A stretch of DNA of 64,000 nucleotides from Sporohalobacter salinus (GTDB lineage: Bacteria; Bacillota; Halanaerobiia; Halobacteroidales; Acetohalobiaceae), in the NCBI RefSeq assembly GCF_016908635.1, contig NZ_JAFBEG010000005.1, positions 62,001 to 126,000 on the forward strand, read 5' to 3'. Both the position numbers and the translations under genes were made by a program. The notes under the pieces were generated by a model. It had not been told where the DNA came from, made no database searches, and worked only from the letters and a program-made list of their open reading frames with translations. This document shows, piece by piece, positions 36,434 to 44,902 of this stretch (the stretch's first letter is position 1; every line of letters begins with the position of its first letter).

Positions 36434-36973
36434 TTATGATTCACTAGATAAAATAACTGAATATTTAGCTGCTTTCTTTGAAGATAATTGGCTTAAAACT
36501 TCTCCAGCATGTTCCGAATCTAATTCCTTTAAAATCTCAATTGCTAAATTATCTTTTAATTCAGTTATTACTTGAGCTACCTTGGCTGGCTCCATGGTTT
36601 GATACATATCAATCAATTTTTTAATGCGAGCTTCCCTATTTTTCTGTTCTGCCTTCAGATCAGCTAATTTATTCTCCAACTTCTCAACCTTCTGCTGTTT
36701 ATTATTTAACTTTGAATCCTTAGCTTTCAACTTACTTTTAAGCTCTTCATTCTTCTGAGTTAAATTATCTACCTTTTTTTCTTTTTGTTTTAATTTATTC
36801 TCTAATTCCTTCTGCACTTCTTGACTAGCTATTATCTTCTTAGCTACTGGAATCTTTTTCACTTGATTAATAGCAACTTTCTTAACATTAATAATTCCAA
36901 ACATCTGTAATCCAACAGCTACAACAATTATTGCTAAAACTAGGGTTAATATAATCAAGAAAAACTTCTTCAT
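36434..36973 (-). CDS. YlxF-like protein with MgtE N-terminal-like domain
   Basis: 179 residues: N-terminal membrane helix (about 3-28), a long K/E/L coiled coil (about 45-115), then a C-terminal domain resembling MgtE_N/FliG repeats (MYQTMEPAKVAQVITELKD, then LDSEHAGEVLSQLSSKKAA). It matches Bacillus YlxF in position (fliJ-ylxF-fliK) and architecture, and resembles MotE, a MotC chaperone in rhizobia. ATG at 36973 after GGGGGAG. Role in the flagellum is inferred from context. Confidence 0.82.
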   Translation of the reverse strand: MKKFFLIILTLVLAIIVVAVGLQMFGIINVKKVAINQVKKIPVAKKIIASQEVQKELENKLKQKEKKVDNLTQKNEELKSKLKAKDSKLNNKQQKVEKLENKLADLKAEQKNREARIKKLIDMYQTMEPAKVAQVITELKDNLAIEILKELDSEHAGEVLSQLSSKKAAKYSVILSSES

Positions 36974-36997
36974 GCCAACTCCCCCTGCTTAATTACC

Positions 36998-37462
36998 TTA
37001 TATAACTGCCCGCTCGTTATCTGATCGCCGAATAAAGTTATTAGTAGCTAATTCATCAACATTCTTCTGTTCTTCACGAAAAAATTCTTCTTTATATTCA
37101 GCAAACTGCTTCTCTTTTAATTTATCTAACATCTTACATTCCTTAGTTTTATTTAGTAGTCGATTACGGCATTTATCAAACTCTTCTTTAATCTGAAGCA
37201 CTATCTCCTGCTGGTTTTCGATCTTTGCTGCCAAAACTTCAAGATGGTCTCTATACATCACCGCTTGTTGTAAATTAACACCATCGGTTTCATCTTGTCT
37301 GAGCTTAGCCTGAATCCTAGATTTATTATTCAACAACTTATTTAGCTCTTTTTTCTCTTCTTTTAAAGCAGACTGAATCTTAGCTAATTGCTGCTGAATC
37401 ATCCCCTCTTCCTGTTGCCGATAATCTAATACCTTTTCTAGCTTAAAGTTAAATTGTTGAAT
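36998..37462 (-). CDS. fliJ: Flagellar export chaperone FliJ, probable AUU start
   Basis: Antiparallel coiled coil protein linking the FliI ATPase ring to FlhA. The first canonical start (ATG 37402) lacks 20 residues that match the conserved FliJ N-terminus (FNFKLEKVLDYRQQEE). The frame is open upstream to a stop at 37481-37483 and contains no ATG, GTG or TTG, only CTG 37471, ATA 37468 and ATT 37462. ATT lies nine bases after AAAGGGG and 15 bases past the fliI stop. With that start the protein has 154 residues, close to the family norm. Confidence 0.88.
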   Translation of the reverse strand: MQQFNFKLEKVLDYRQQEEGMIQQQLAKIQSALKEEKKELNKLLNNKSRIQAKLRQDETDGVNLQQAVMYRDHLEVLAAKIENQQEIVLQIKEEFDKCRNRLLNKTKECKMLDKLKEKQFAEYKEEFFREEQKNVDELATNNFIRRSDNERAVI

Positions 37463-37476
37463 CTTTATCAGCCCCT

Positions 37477-38796
37477 TTAGTTAAAGATATCTTTCAACTG
37501 TTGGAGTGTAGTTTCAAAATCAGACTTTTCTTCAATTCCCTGCTGTAAAAAATCATTTACCTCATCTAATTTGTTTAAAGCATAATCCAATTCAGGGTTA
37601 TTCCCTTCCTCATAGGCTCCAATATTAACTAAATCCTTTGACTCTTCATAAGTAGCTAATACCTCTCTTAACTGTTGGGCTGCATTCTGATGTTCTTCAG
37701 TAATAATATCATTCATCACTCGGCTAACACTCTCCAAAATATCAACTGCAGGATAATGATTTTGAGTAGCCAGGTCTCTACTTAGAGTAATATGACCATC
37801 AACAATCCCCCGTACAGCATCAGCAATCGGCTCATTCATATCATCACCTTCAACTAAAACATTATATAATCCAGTAATTGTACCTACCTCATTATTTCCT
37901 GCCCTTTCTAATAATTTAGGTAGCATTGCAAATACTGACGGAGTATAACCTCTAGTTGCTGGAGGTTCTCCTACAGCTAGTCCAACTTCTCGTTGGGCTC
38001 TAGCTACTCTTGTAACTGAATCCATCATCAACATTACATCTTGTCCTTGGTCACGAAAGTATTCAGCAATTGTGGTAGTTACTAAAGCTCCTTTTAACCT
38101 CACAAGCGCAGGCTGATCAGAAGTAGCTACCACTACTACTGAACGTTCTAAACCTTCCGGGCCTAAATCTCTTTCAATAAATTCTCTAACCTCGCGACCT
38201 CGCTCTCCAATTAAACCAATAACATTTACATCAGCAGTTGTATTACGAGCAATCATTCCCAATAATGTACTCTTACCGACTCCACTTCCAGCAAAAATTC
38301 CTAATCGTTGACCACGACCACAAGTCAATAAGCCATCTATACTTCTAATTCCTACTGACAGAGGTTCAGTTATTCTCTGTCGTTTTAAAGGATCAGGTGG
38401 TGTATTATTTACTGCATATTCTCTATGTAATTTATTTAAATCTAAATCCGTTAACGGATTTCCAAGGCCATCTAAAACATGACCTAATAATTCATCACCT
38501 ACCTTAACCTTAAAAGGTTCATTAGTAGCTTCCACTTTACAGCCAGGCCCGATACCTCCCATTTCTCCTAGAGGCATCAATAAAATCTTATTATCTCTAA
38601 ATCCTACTACTTCAGCTTGAATTGGATCAGAATTAGACTCTGACTTAATTAAACAAACCTCACCTAATGTTACATCTGGTCCTTCTGATTCAATAATCAA
38701 CCCCACAACTTGACTAATTTTCCCGAAGTTATTAACCAATTTCCAAGATTCCAATTCTTCTGCTAGTTTTTTGCCGTCCAACAATTTATTACTCAT
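37477..38796 (-). CDS. fliI: Flagellum-specific ATPase FliI
   Basis: F1-beta-like ATPase that energises export. Walker A is GIFAGSGVGKSTLLG near residue 167, Walker B VMLMMDSVTRVARAQRE near 245, and the family motif RGYTPSVFAMLPKLLERAG follows. 439 residues. ATG at 38796, overlapping fliH by eight bases. Confidence 0.98.
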   Translation of the reverse strand: MSNKLLDGKKLAEELESWKLVNNFGKISQVVGLIIESEGPDVTLGEVCLIKSESNSDPIQAEVVGFRDNKILLMPLGEMGGIGPGCKVEATNEPFKVKVGDELLGHVLDGLGNPLTDLDLNKLHREYAVNNTPPDPLKRQRITEPLSVGIRSIDGLLTCGRGQRLGIFAGSGVGKSTLLGMIARNTTADVNVIGLIGERGREVREFIERDLGPEGLERSVVVVATSDQPALVRLKGALVTTTIAEYFRDQGQDVMLMMDSVTRVARAQREVGLAVGEPPATRGYTPSVFAMLPKLLERAGNNEVGTITGLYNVLVEGDDMNEPIADAVRGIVDGHITLSRDLATQNHYPAVDILESVSRVMNDIITEEHQNAAQQLREVLATYEESKDLVNIGAYEEGNNPELDYALNKLDEVNDFLQQGIEEKSDFETTLQQLKDIFN

Positions 38797-39571
38797 CTAT
38801 ATTCCCACCTAACAGCTTATTAGAAATCTCTTCTAATTGAGAAGTAATTGTAGCATCCAAACCGCCAAATTCTGTTTCTAGAATACATCCTCCAAGCTGA
38901 ATGTTCTGATCGGAAACTAACTTAACCTCTTCAAGATTTGAATCCAACTTTAAAAGCTTGTCCTTATCTTCTTTTAAAACCTCTAAATCAGAAGCATTAA
39001 CTTTAATAGTTACTTTCTTTTCTCCATTTAATAACTTGAGCGATTCCTGAATTAAATTTTCAATTATAGTTCTATCTAAACTTAGTTCTTGCTTAATTAC
39101 TTTTTCAGAAATTGCAATACTTAATTCCAAAACCTCATCTTTAAGACAGAAAATCTTATTCTCAATTTGCTGATCTAAGTTGTCAATTTTAATCTTTAAT
39201 TGATTCAATAACTTTGAAATTTCTTCTTCTCCTCTAGTTAGAACTTTCTCTTTTCCTTCTTCATACCCTTGATTTAATCCAGTTTGATAAGCTTCCTCTT
39301 TCATCTCTTCTGCTTTAGCTTTAGCATTCTCCTTAATCTTTTCAGCCTGCTCTTTAGCCTGTTTAACAATCTCTTCTGCCTCGTTCTCTGCTTCAGTTAT
39401 GATATCATTTCTAATCTGCTGCATTTCTTCTTTTTGTTGCTTAACTTGCTTGATATTACTAGTTTCTGAATTTTGTTCTTGCTCTTGTTTAGTATCATCA
39501 TCTTCTTCAACATCAATAAGGTGGATAGAATTATCTTTATTCACCTGAAAATGTTTGATTATCTTAGACAA
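38789..39571 (-). CDS. fliH: Flagellar assembly protein FliH
   Basis: Negative regulator and stator-stalk-like partner of FliI. 260 residues: acidic N-terminus, a long alanine/glutamate/lysine coiled coil (about 45-105, EAEEIVKQAKEQAEKIKENA) and a C-terminal ATP-synthase delta/E-like domain (LELSIAISEKVIKQELSLD, CILETEFGGLDATI). TTG start at 39571, nine bases after GGGGAGG inside the end of fliG. Confidence 0.92.
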   Translation of the reverse strand: MSKIIKHFQVNKDNSIHLIDVEEDDDTKQEQEQNSETSNIKQVKQQKEEMQQIRNDIITEAENEAEEIVKQAKEQAEKIKENAKAKAEEMKEEAYQTGLNQGYEEGKEKVLTRGEEEISKLLNQLKIKIDNLDQQIENKIFCLKDEVLELSIAISEKVIKQELSLDRTIIENLIQESLKLLNGEKKVTIKVNASDLEVLKEDKDKLLKLDSNLEEVKLVSDQNIQLGGCILETEFGGLDATITSQLEEISNKLLGGNIDE

Positions 39572-40574
39572 TTACTTCATCCTCCCCGCCACGATCGATT
39601 ACAATCTCACCCATCTCTTCTAATCTTCTAATCTCATTAACTATACGCTGCTGGGCTTCCTCTACATCTCGAACGCGTACCGGTCCCATAAATTCCATAT
39701 CCTCTTTAAGCATATCAGCAGCTCTATTAGATAAGTTATTAAATACCTTTTCACTAACCTGTTCATCAACTGTTTTTAGCGCTAAAGCTAAATCTTCCAT
39801 ATCAATATCTCTTAATACTAACTGTATAGCCTGATCGGTAAGAATAGTAATATCCTCAAAGACGAATAATCTCTTTCTAATATCTTCAGCTAATTCTGGA
39901 TCATCTTCATCTAAATCCTCTAAAATAGTCTTTTCAGTACCTCGATCAACTGTATTTATAATATCAACTATGGATTCCAAACCACCAGCTGTGGAATATT
40001 CATTAGTCATCATTGATGATAGTTTCTGTTCCAATACTCGCTCTACTTCCTTTATTACTTCTGGAGAAGTCCGATCCATAGTGGCAATCCTTTTAGCTAC
40101 TTCAGTCTGCTGTCCCGAAGGTAGGGCTGATAGGATACTAGAAGCCTGACCTGGTTCTAAATAAGCCATAATAAGTGCTATAGTCTGAGGATGCTCTCCC
40201 TGAATAAAATTTAAAATTTGAGTAGGATCTGCTTTGCGTAATTGATCAAAAGGTCTAACCTGAAGAGACGAAGTCAAGCGATCAATAACGTTTTCTGCTT
40301 GGCTCTCCCCTAAGGCTTTTGTTAAAACCTCACGTGCATAACCTATTCCTCCTTGATTCAAGTAATCATAGGCCACACACATTTGATGAAACTCATCTAA
40401 TACTTCATCTTTAGTTTCAGTAGGAACTTTATCTAAATTAGCTATTTCTAGAGTTAATTCTTCAATTTCATCTTCCTCAAAATGTTTCATTACTTCTGCT
40501 GAAAGATCTGGCCCCATTGATACTAGTAAAATTGCTGCTTTCTGTCTTCCAGATAGGTTCTCAAGCTGTGCCAT
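39564..40574 (-). CDS. fliG: Flagellar motor switch protein FliG
   Basis: Rotor protein that engages MotA. N domain (LSGRQKAAILLVSMGPDLS), middle domain with the EHPQTIALIMAYL (EHPQ) motif near 125, and C domain ending in the charged torque helix region (FEDITILTDQAIQLVLRDID). About 336 residues. ATG at 40574, seven bases after GGAGGG; the frame extends to TTG 40580 but that overlaps less well. Confidence 0.97.
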   Translation of the reverse strand: MAQLENLSGRQKAAILLVSMGPDLSAEVMKHFEEDEIEELTLEIANLDKVPTETKDEVLDEFHQMCVAYDYLNQGGIGYAREVLTKALGESQAENVIDRLTSSLQVRPFDQLRKADPTQILNFIQGEHPQTIALIMAYLEPGQASSILSALPSGQQTEVAKRIATMDRTSPEVIKEVERVLEQKLSSMMTNEYSTAGGLESIVDIINTVDRGTEKTILEDLDEDDPELAEDIRKRLFVFEDITILTDQAIQLVLRDIDMEDLALALKTVDEQVSEKVFNNLSNRAADMLKEDMEFMGPVRVRDVEEAQQRIVNEIRRLEEMGEIVIDRGGEDEVIV

Positions 40575-40590
40575 ATCCAATCCCTCCTTC

Positions 40591-42168
40591 CTATTGTTCT
40601 TCGGATAGCCAAGTTTTCAATAATCTCGCAACTTCTTCCGGTTGTTCTTCAACTAACTGGGACACTTCTTCTTTCATCTCTTTTCGTTTCTTCTCTTCTG
40701 GAGATAACTCTTTTTCTCTAGTAGCTGCTATTTCTTCTTCTCCTTGCTCATCAATTACTACATCAAGTCCTTCTTGTTTTTCTCCTTCACCTTGATCAGA
40801 ACTACCTCGTAATCTACGAATAATTAAGAAACCTATAACTAAGACTAACGCAGTAACAATTCCAATTATAATCCATCTTCTCTGTTCAGCAGCTTTCTGT
40901 TCTTCCATTTCAGCTGTCATCTTTTCTTCTAAACTACGGTCAAATTTAAAGTTAGTAATAGTAATCTGGTCTCCCCGCGATTCACTATACCCAACAGCTG
41001 CTTCTACTGACTGACGAATTGACTCTTTTTGCTGCGTGGATAATTCTCTATTAACCATTACTGCTACTGACATTTTCTTCACATCACCGGGAACTTGAGT
41101 ATACTTTTCAACTTTTTCGTTAATTTCATAATTAGTTGTCGTCTCTTCTTTTTCATAATTAGATTCTTGTTGTTCACTAGCTTCATATCCCGGAATATTC
41201 GATTCCGTACCTGGTACTCCTTGGGGACTTCCTCCTTGTCCACTATAACTTACTTCTTTCGACTGTTTACTTCTAACTACACCTTCATTATCATTAACTG
41301 GGTTATAAGTCTTACTTTCTATCTGACGCTTATCGAAGTTAAGATCAGCATTAACTCTAACTACCACATTATCCGGACCTAAAACCTTAGATAACATAGT
41401 ATTTAATTCTGTTTCCATATCATTCTCAAAATCACTTTCTAATTCTAATAATTTAGGACTAAAATCAGTATTATTAAATTTATCTTCTTGATTTAACTTA
41501 GCAGTTAATAAATTCCCACGATCATCAACTACTGTTACATTTTCTGGTTTTAGATCCTCTACACTATTAGAAACTAAATTTGTAATGCCCTTAACCTGCT
41601 TTAAATCAAGTTCTGCATACTCTTTCATTTTAAGCATAACAGACGCTTTAACTACTTTCTTTTTATCTAAATATAAACTCTCTCGAGGAGCACTTATCTG
41701 CACTTTAGCAAATTCAACGTTCTGTAAATGCATAATTGATCTTGCTAACTCACCTGATAAAGCACGATAAAAATTAACTCTCTGTTCAAAATCAGTACTA
41801 CCTAGCTGATTCCTATCAAATAGCTCAAACCCCACTGTTCCTTTTTTAGGCAAACCCTTACTAGCTAAATCCAATCTAATTTGATGTACATTCTGAGCTG
41901 GAACTAAAATCTGACTTCCATTCTCACCGAGCTTATAATCAACCTGTTTTTCATCTAATTGCTTAGTAATTACTCCTGCATCTTTCATAGTTAAATTATT
42001 AAATAATGTCACATAATTAGGTTTACTAGCCCAATTAGTAATAAATAAAAGAGCAATGATAGATATTACAGCTGCAGAAGAAATTATTATTTTGGCCTTT
42101 GTATCTAAATTATTCCATAATTCCTTAATTTGCTCAATCATCTGCTTTAAATTATCAATCATATTCAT
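40591..42168 (-). CDS. fliF: Flagellar MS-ring protein FliF
   Basis: Builds the MS-ring. First membrane helix about 26-46, ring-building motifs through residue 300, a low-complexity loop (KEVSYSGQGGSPQGVPGTES), second membrane helix about 430-450, and a C-terminal tail ending in LVEEQPEEVARLLKTWLSEE, the FliG-binding helix. 525 residues. ATG at 42168; ATG at 42162 has better spacing from GAGGTG. Confidence 0.97.
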   Translation of the reverse strand: MNMIDNLKQMIEQIKELWNNLDTKAKIIISSAAVISIIALLFITNWASKPNYVTLFNNLTMKDAGVITKQLDEKQVDYKLGENGSQILVPAQNVHQIRLDLASKGLPKKGTVGFELFDRNQLGSTDFEQRVNFYRALSGELARSIMHLQNVEFAKVQISAPRESLYLDKKKVVKASVMLKMKEYAELDLKQVKGITNLVSNSVEDLKPENVTVVDDRGNLLTAKLNQEDKFNNTDFSPKLLELESDFENDMETELNTMLSKVLGPDNVVVRVNADLNFDKRQIESKTYNPVNDNEGVVRSKQSKEVSYSGQGGSPQGVPGTESNIPGYEASEQQESNYEKEETTTNYEINEKVEKYTQVPGDVKKMSVAVMVNRELSTQQKESIRQSVEAAVGYSESRGDQITITNFKFDRSLEEKMTAEMEEQKAAEQRRWIIIGIVTALVLVIGFLIIRRLRGSSDQGEGEKQEGLDVVIDEQGEEEIAATREKELSPEEKKRKEMKEEVSQLVEEQPEEVARLLKTWLSEEQ

Positions 42169-42194
42169 TCACACCTCAATTTTCCAACAAAATA

Positions 42195-42491
42195 TCAAAC
42201 CTGCATACGCATAATTTCTTTATATGATTCAACAATTTTATTCCGAATCTGTAATGTTAAATCCAAAGATAACTTAGCCTTTGTAGCCGACATCATCACC
42301 TGATGAACATTTTCCACTTCGCCTGTTGCCAACTTTTCCGACATTATATCCTGTTTCTTCTGCAAATTATTTACTTTATTTAGGGCATTACTAAATACTT
42401 CTTGAAAAGATTTGTCCTTCTTTAATTTGTTATTCTTATTAAGATTTTGAGGTTGAAGTAATTTTTTAGACTGTATATTATTTGATTTCAT
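42195..42491 (-). CDS. fliE: Flagellar hook-basal body protein FliE
   Basis: Adaptor between MS-ring and rod. 98 residues with the conserved helix pattern: FQEVFSNALNKVNNLQKKQD, then LATGEVENVHQVMMSATKAK and RNKIVESYKEIMRMQV at the end. ATG at 42491 after GGAGG. Confidence 0.93.
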   Translation of the reverse strand: MKSNNIQSKKLLQPQNLNKNNKLKKDKSFQEVFSNALNKVNNLQKKQDIMSEKLATGEVENVHQVMMSATKAKLSLDLTLQIRNKIVESYKEIMRMQV

Positions 42492-42505
42492 TAGTTCTAG
42501 CCTCC

Positions 42506-42946
42506 TTATTTACCTATCTTTAGTGCACTCTTAAACATCTGTTTAGAGGTATTTAAGGCTGTTACATTTGCTTCATAAGCCCTACTAGCTGAAACCATAT
42601 CCACCATTTCAGAAGCAATATCTATATTCGGCATTTTTACATAACCTTCTTCATTAGCGTCAGGGTGCTGTGGATTGTAAACTAATTTAGGAGGTTTACT
42701 ACTTTCCTTTATATTTAGAACCTCTACTCCCTGCCCCGTCTGAGAAGTATTGGAAGAATCCAAACTAGGTATACTAAACTTTTGACCACCTTTAGCTTTA
42801 AAGACAGGTGATTTTTTTCTATATGGACCACCATCCTCTGTCCGAGTTGTATTTATATTAGCGATATTATTAGAAATCAAATCCATTCTTAATCGCTGTG
42901 CAGTCATGCCTGAACCACTAACATTCATTCCATTGAACAATCCCAT
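42506..42946 (-). CDS. flgC: Proximal rod protein FlgC
   Basis: Rod subunit. MNVSGSGMTAQRLRMDLISN and NNIANINTTRTEDGGPYRKK are the N-terminal rod motif; the C-terminus MVDMVSASRAYEANVTALNT completes the coiled-coil pair. 146 residues. ATG at 42946 after GGAGG. Confidence 0.97.
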   Translation of the reverse strand: MGLFNGMNVSGSGMTAQRLRMDLISNNIANINTTRTEDGGPYRKKSPVFKAKGGQKFSIPSLDSSNTSQTGQGVEVLNIKESSKPPKLVYNPQHPDANEEGYVKMPNIDIASEMVDMVSASRAYEANVTALNTSKQMFKSALKIGK

Positions 42947-42971
42947 TTTTTGAATCCTCCTTTTGATTATC

Positions 42972-43379
42972 CTATTTAACCTTATTAATTACATTACTCA
43001 ATTGATTTACTTTCATCGATAACATTCTTGTAACAGCTTGATATTCTAAACCATTCTTTGCTAATTTTGACATTTCTCGATCTATATCTACATTGTTTCG
43101 ATCATTACGTATTTTGGTATTATTAACTTCCCTAACGTTAAAATTTAATTTATTAAGATCAGGTTTTATAGAAAAATGACTCTTCTGAGTAGTTGTCAAA
43201 CCTACATTATTATCATTCAAAGCCATTTTAAGCTGTGATCTAAAATTCACATCTTTTCGTTTATAATTAGGAGTATCAGCATTAGCAATATTATTAGAAA
43301 TAGCCTGTTGACGTAGTTGAAGACCATCCAGTGCTCTATTTAGAATTGACATACTACGATCACCTGTGATATTATACAT
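42972..43379 (-). CDS. flgB: Proximal rod protein FlgB
   Basis: Rod subunit and first gene of the flagellar operon. RALDGLQLRQQAISNNIANA and DTPNYKRKDVNF are the rod motif, with a C-terminal helix NGLEYQAVTRMLSMKVNQL. 135 residues. ATG at 43379, six bases after GGGAGG. About 240 noncoding bases separate it from the riboswitch terminator; apart from low GC and the ribosome site I see no further element there. Confidence 0.96.
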   Translation of the reverse strand: MYNITGDRSMSILNRALDGLQLRQQAISNNIANADTPNYKRKDVNFRSQLKMALNDNNVGLTTTQKSHFSIKPDLNKLNFNVREVNNTKIRNDRNNVDIDREMSKLAKNGLEYQAVTRMLSMKVNQLSNVINKVK

Positions 43380-43617
43380 GATTAACCTCCCTTGTAAGTT
43401 ATTTCATTTAATTGCATTCAGAATTATTTACTAAAACCTACCCTAGTATAATTTTTCTTGGAATCATCAACACTTTCCTGCATGAATATCTTATAATATT
43501 ATTCTTTTAACTTTAATCTAACATAAAACAAGTTTTTACTGTAAATAATAATGAAATTAACTAAATAGTATACAATTAATTACAATATTTCTTGTTTTTT
43601 TCATTTATTTTAGGCAT

Positions 43618-43667
43618 AAATAAAGCCCTATTCCTTCAATTCAAATGAAGAAATGGGGCTTTTATTT
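43618..43667 (-). terminator. Riboswitch-linked terminator upstream of flgB
   Basis: An imperfect hairpin: AAAGCCC (43622-43628) with GGGCTTT (43656-43662), extended inward through ATT/AAT and CTTCA/TGAAG pairs, followed on the minus strand by TTTATTTATG. It starts right after the c-di-GMP aptamer. GGGG just 3' of the aptamer (about 43674-43677) can pair with the CCCC of this stem, giving a competing antiterminator. Confidence 0.8.
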
Positions 43668-43678
43668 CTTAAGTCCCC

Positions 43679-43766
43679 TTTGGTAGCTGAGCCATCATAG
43701 TGCTTGTAAACTGCACCGTAGATCTAGAAGCTTTGCGACCTTACCTTTCGATAAGTATGCCTTTTC
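43679..43766 (-). ncRNA. Cyclic-di-GMP-I (GEMM-I) riboswitch aptamer
   Basis: Read on the minus strand, the aptamer shows AAAGGCATACTTATC, a GAAA tetraloop, GGTAAGG, the highly conserved TCGCAAAGC, then a second stem closed by GGTGC/GCAC with a short variable loop, then ATGGC and CTACC. These match the GEMM-I layout: tetraloop docking into the second stem, and the CGCAAAGC strand at the ligand site. With the terminator next to it and flgB downstream it should control the whole flagellar operon; by analogy to Clostridioides difficile, an OFF switch. Confidence 0.9.
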
Positions 43767-43868
43767 TAGAGAAAAATTAATATTATATTTTCACACTTTG
43801 TCATATTTTATGGTATCTTCTTATTTTTTGTTAATTTAATTTCATAAGAAATATATGACATTACATGC

Positions 43869-43897
43869 ATTATAACTCATTATTTCCATTTAGTAAA
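43869..43897 (-). promoter_or_regulatory. Sigma-A promoter of the flagellar operon
   Basis: TTTACT (43892-43897) and a perfect TATAAT (43869-43874) with a 17-base spacer on the minus strand. Start of transcription near 43862 would put about 95 bases before the aptamer. It lies 37 bases past the codY stop, so the flagellar operon need not depend on codY transcription. No sigma-28-type promoter is seen here. Confidence 0.75.
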
Positions 43898-43933
43898 GGG
43901 GATTAGACAATTTTTTTAAAAAATTTACTTCAA

Positions 43934-44728
43934 TTAAACTTTCATCTTTTCTAACTCTTCTAACAAACGATCATTTAAGATTTTAATATATGTCCCCTTC
44001 ATTCCTAAAGAACGAGATTCAATAACTCCAGCACTTTCAAACTTACGTAAAGCGTTTACAATTACCGAACGAGTAATTCCTACTCTATCAGCAATTTTAC
44101 TAGCTACTAATAATCCTTCCTTACCATCTAATTCTTCAAAGATATGTTCAATAGCTTCTAACTCTGAGTATGATAGAGTCTCTAAAGCTACATGTACCGC
44201 TGCTTTTTTACGTGCCTCTTTTTCTATCTTTTCACTTTGTGATCTTAAAATTTCCATTCCCACTACTGTTGCTCCATATTCAGCCAAAATCAAATCATCA
44301 GCACTAAACTTTTCTCCAAAGCGAGCAATAATTAATGTTCCTAATCTCTCTCCCCCGCCGTTAATTGGAATAATTGTTGTTACCTTCTGACTAAACATAC
44401 ACTCTTCATCAATTTCAAAAACGCAGTCTGTATCTTTTTGCTCAAAATTAGCTTGAGTTTCAGTAATACCTAACACCCAATTATTATAATTTTCAGGAAA
44501 ATGCCCTTGATTTACTACTTCGTTTATCATTAATTCACATTCAAATTCATTAACTAATTCATGACCTAAAATCTCTCCATTTTTATCTACAATATATACA
44601 TTTGCTTCAATAGAATCACTTACCACTTTAGCAATATCTGTAAAGTCAACTGAATTAACTGCAGACTTCTTTAATAATCTATTAATTTTTCGGGTCTCTT
44701 CTAATAATGATTCTAATACTTCTTCCAT
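43934..44728 (-). CDS. codY: Global transcriptional repressor CodY
   Basis: GTP- and branched-chain-amino-acid-sensing repressor of stationary-phase, nutrient and often motility and competence genes. N-terminal GAF domain (about 1-155) and C-terminal winged helix with [20 protein letters not shown] and [20 protein letters not shown], strongly conserved. 264 residues. ATG at 44728, seven bases after GGAGG; the frame running to 44800 lacks a ribosome site. Order hslV-hslU-codY-flgB is as in Bacillus. Confidence 0.97.
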   Translation of the reverse strand: MEEVLESLLEETRKINRLLKKSAVNSVDFTDIAKVVSDSIEANVYIVDKNGEILGHELVNEFECELMINEVVNQGHFPENYNNWVLGITETQANFEQKDTDCVFEIDEECMFSQKVTTIIPINGGGERLGTLIIARFGEKFSADDLILAEYGATVVGMEILRSQSEKIEKEARKKAAVHVALETLSYSELEAIEHIFEELDGKEGLLVASKIADRVGITRSVIVNALRKFESAGVIESRSLGMKGTYIKILNDRLLEELEKMKV

Positions 44729-44902
44729 GTTATTTCCTCCTTTAATTTCTTCACGTAACTTTAATATTTTAAAACTAACTTGTCCATTTATTATATTCAA
44801 TTAAATTTAACCTTACTACTATAACTTTTTATTATCCAAGACTAAACCATTGATAACTACTAATAATTAAATTTCACTTCTTCCCTCCTATATTCAATTA
44901 TA

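Noticed and set aside
43908-43928. A/T palindrome near the flagellar promoter as a CodY box
   Set aside because: CodY represses fla/che in Bacillus, but this tract matches only about 11 of 15 positions and is plain A/T run; it may instead be the weak codY terminator.
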